The notes under the pieces are model-generated. The model saw nothing but the letters and a program-made list of their open reading frames with translations, did not search any database and was not told the DNA's origin. A stretch of 64,000 bases of DNA, taken from the NCBI RefSeq assembly GCF_014168535.1, contig NZ_CP060007.1, forward strand, positions 620,001 through 684,000, read 5' to 3'. Below are positions 63,301 to 64,000 of the stretch, piece by piece (position 1 is the stretch's first letter; each line of letters begins with the position of its first letter). This DNA is from Lacibacter sediminis (GTDB taxonomy: Bacteria > Bacteroidota > Bacteroidia > Chitinophagales > Chitinophagaceae). Made by a program: the position numbers and the translations under genes.

Positions 63301-63345
63301 CGATCAGAACTTCTGAACTCAGAACTAAAAAACTATATTTATCTA

Positions 63346-64000
63346 ATGGAGTTCGTCAAAAAAAATCAATACCGGATATCTCTTTTATCCGGCATTATTT
63401 TATCGCTTGCTGCTTATCTCTTTAATCCCTTTGGGTTAGATGCTACAGCTAATAAAGCTGTAGCCGTCGCTGTGCTGATGATCACGTGGTGGATCAGTGA
63501 AGCATTGCCGATGCCGGCCGTTGCACTTATTCCATTAGTGTTGCTGCCTTTGCTGAATATCAGCAGCATGGAAGAAACAACGAAAGCCTACAGCAATCCT
63601 GTGATCTTTTTATTCATGGGTGGATTTATGATTGGGCTTGCCATTGAAAAATGGAATCTGCATAAACGAATAGCTCTGCGCATTGTACAACGTACAGGAA
63701 CGAGCGGCAACCGCATCATTCTTGGGTTTATTATTGCCACCGCATTTTTAAGTATGTGGCTCAGCAATACGGCTACAACGATGATGATGTTCCCGATTGC
63801 ATTAAGTGTAATTGCAGTAATGAAAGAACATGAACAGCAAGGCACCAGTCTTGCTAATTTTTCATTAGTGCTGATGCTGGTAATTGCATATGCCAGTAAT
63901 ATCGGCGGTATTTCAACCATTATTGGTACGCCACCCAATGTTGCCTTTGTTGCATTTATTGAAAAGAAATACAATTACGATATCCAGTTTATTGACTGGA
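63346..64000 (+). CDS. SLC13/DASS family anion:sodium symporter, N-terminal part
   Basis: The gene is cut by the window end after 218 codons. The translated part has about six membrane segments and both family signatures of the first repeat: WLSNTATTMMMFPIA and YASNIGGISTIIGTPPN. DASS proteins import di- and tricarboxylates, sulfate or phosphate with sodium; the substrate cannot be told from this half. The ATG at 63346 lies 45 nt after mpg. Confidence 0.92.
   Translation, partial: MEFVKKNQYRISLLSGIILSLAAYLFNPFGLDATANKAVAVAVLMITWWISEALPMPAVALIPLVLLPLLNISSMEETTKAYSNPVIFLFMGGFMIGLAIEKWNLHKRIALRIVQRTGTSGNRIILGFIIATAFLSMWLSNTATTMMMFPIALSVIAVMKEHEQQGTSLANFSLVLMLVIAYASNIGGISTIIGTPPNVAFVAFIEKKYNYDIQFIDW

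Noticed and set aside
1..64000. tRNA, rRNA, CRISPR, insertion sequences, prophage, toxin-antitoxin or known defence genes
   Set aside because: I looked through both strands by eye and found no cloverleaf, direct-repeat array, transposase, integrase or defence motif; a tRNAscan or DefenseFinder run would settle it.

Overview
The window is a 64 kb piece of a Bacteroidota chromosome, most likely from the family Chitinophagaceae. The reasons are the type IX secretion/gliding genes (gldJ, porU, porV, a PorP/SprF protein), a T9SS-sorted secreted protein, bacillithiol synthesis (bshA), a short RpoD without region 1.1, DUF4292 and DUF5916 proteins, an ECF-like sigma factor with a TPR anti-sigma partner typical of Chitinophagaceae, and promoters of the Bacteroidota type (TTTG - about 19 nt - TAnnTTTG). 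About 53 protein genes are dense and well formed. I see no rRNA, tRNA, CRISPR array, insertion sequence, prophage or integrase, so this looks like core chromosome rather than a genomic island.

Layout. 0.2-8 kb: murF, gldJ and, divergently, porU-porV (cell wall and T9SS). 8-11.3 kb: ispF, dut, a DUF4292 lipoprotein and an EnvC-like amidase activator as one co-directional run; bshA converges on it. 12.6-16.5 kb: secreted M28 peptidase, a PGM1-type ATP-grasp ligase and an internally deleted AnmK-like protein. 16.6-22.4 kb: upp, PorP/SprF, and a 1288-residue metalloprotease with HYR-like repeats and a T9SS sorting domain. 22.8-28.2 kb: NAD(P)-binding protein, small membrane proteins, sigma/anti-sigma pair, two-domain fasciclin lipoprotein, esterase. 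28.3-30.9 kb: ffh, rpsP, rimM. 31.2-35.1 kb: family-2 glycosyltransferase, small Cys/His-rich secreted protein, thioredoxin-fold protein, adenine deaminase. 35.2-45.1 kb: LolA-like protein and two large secreted Asp-box (VPS10/sialidase-type) propeller proteins flanking a convergent DUF5916 outer-membrane protein. 45.2-48.5 kb: GT-C glycosyltransferase, trmD, a two-gene XRE-regulator/membrane-protein module with its own palindromic operators, and an S4 RNA-binding protein. 48.5-53.5 kb: DPP-IV-like peptidase, amidohydrolase and M20 dipeptidase. 53.8-57.1 kb: EEP hydrolase, an exported superoxide dismutase, an LptF/G permease. 57.1-64 kb: two small proteins, rpoD, ArnT-like glycosyltransferase, RsmI-like methyltransferase, EI24 protein, Mpg glycosylase and the start of an SLC13 anion transporter cut by the window end.

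How the genes work together. Three themes recur: export and surface display by T9SS (GldJ, PorU, PorV, PorP/SprF and one visible CTD cargo); extracellular or periplasmic peptide breakdown (M28, reprolysin-like, DPP-IV-like, amidohydrolase, M20, Asp-box proteins); and envelope building (MurF, EnvC-like, LptF/G, GT2 and GT-C enzymes). The least explained parts are regulatory: promoters that sit so close to the ATG that the mRNA should be leaderless, a terminator that also contains the ispF promoter, a dispersed TTCGTACTT repeat that forms part of two promoters, and structured non-coding stretches at 53.6-53.8 kb and upstream of rpoD. No single obviously new defence or biosynthetic system was found. 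The best candidates for undescribed biology are the Asp-box/DUF5916 triplet, the internally deleted AnmK next to a PGM1-type ligase, and the exported SOD.
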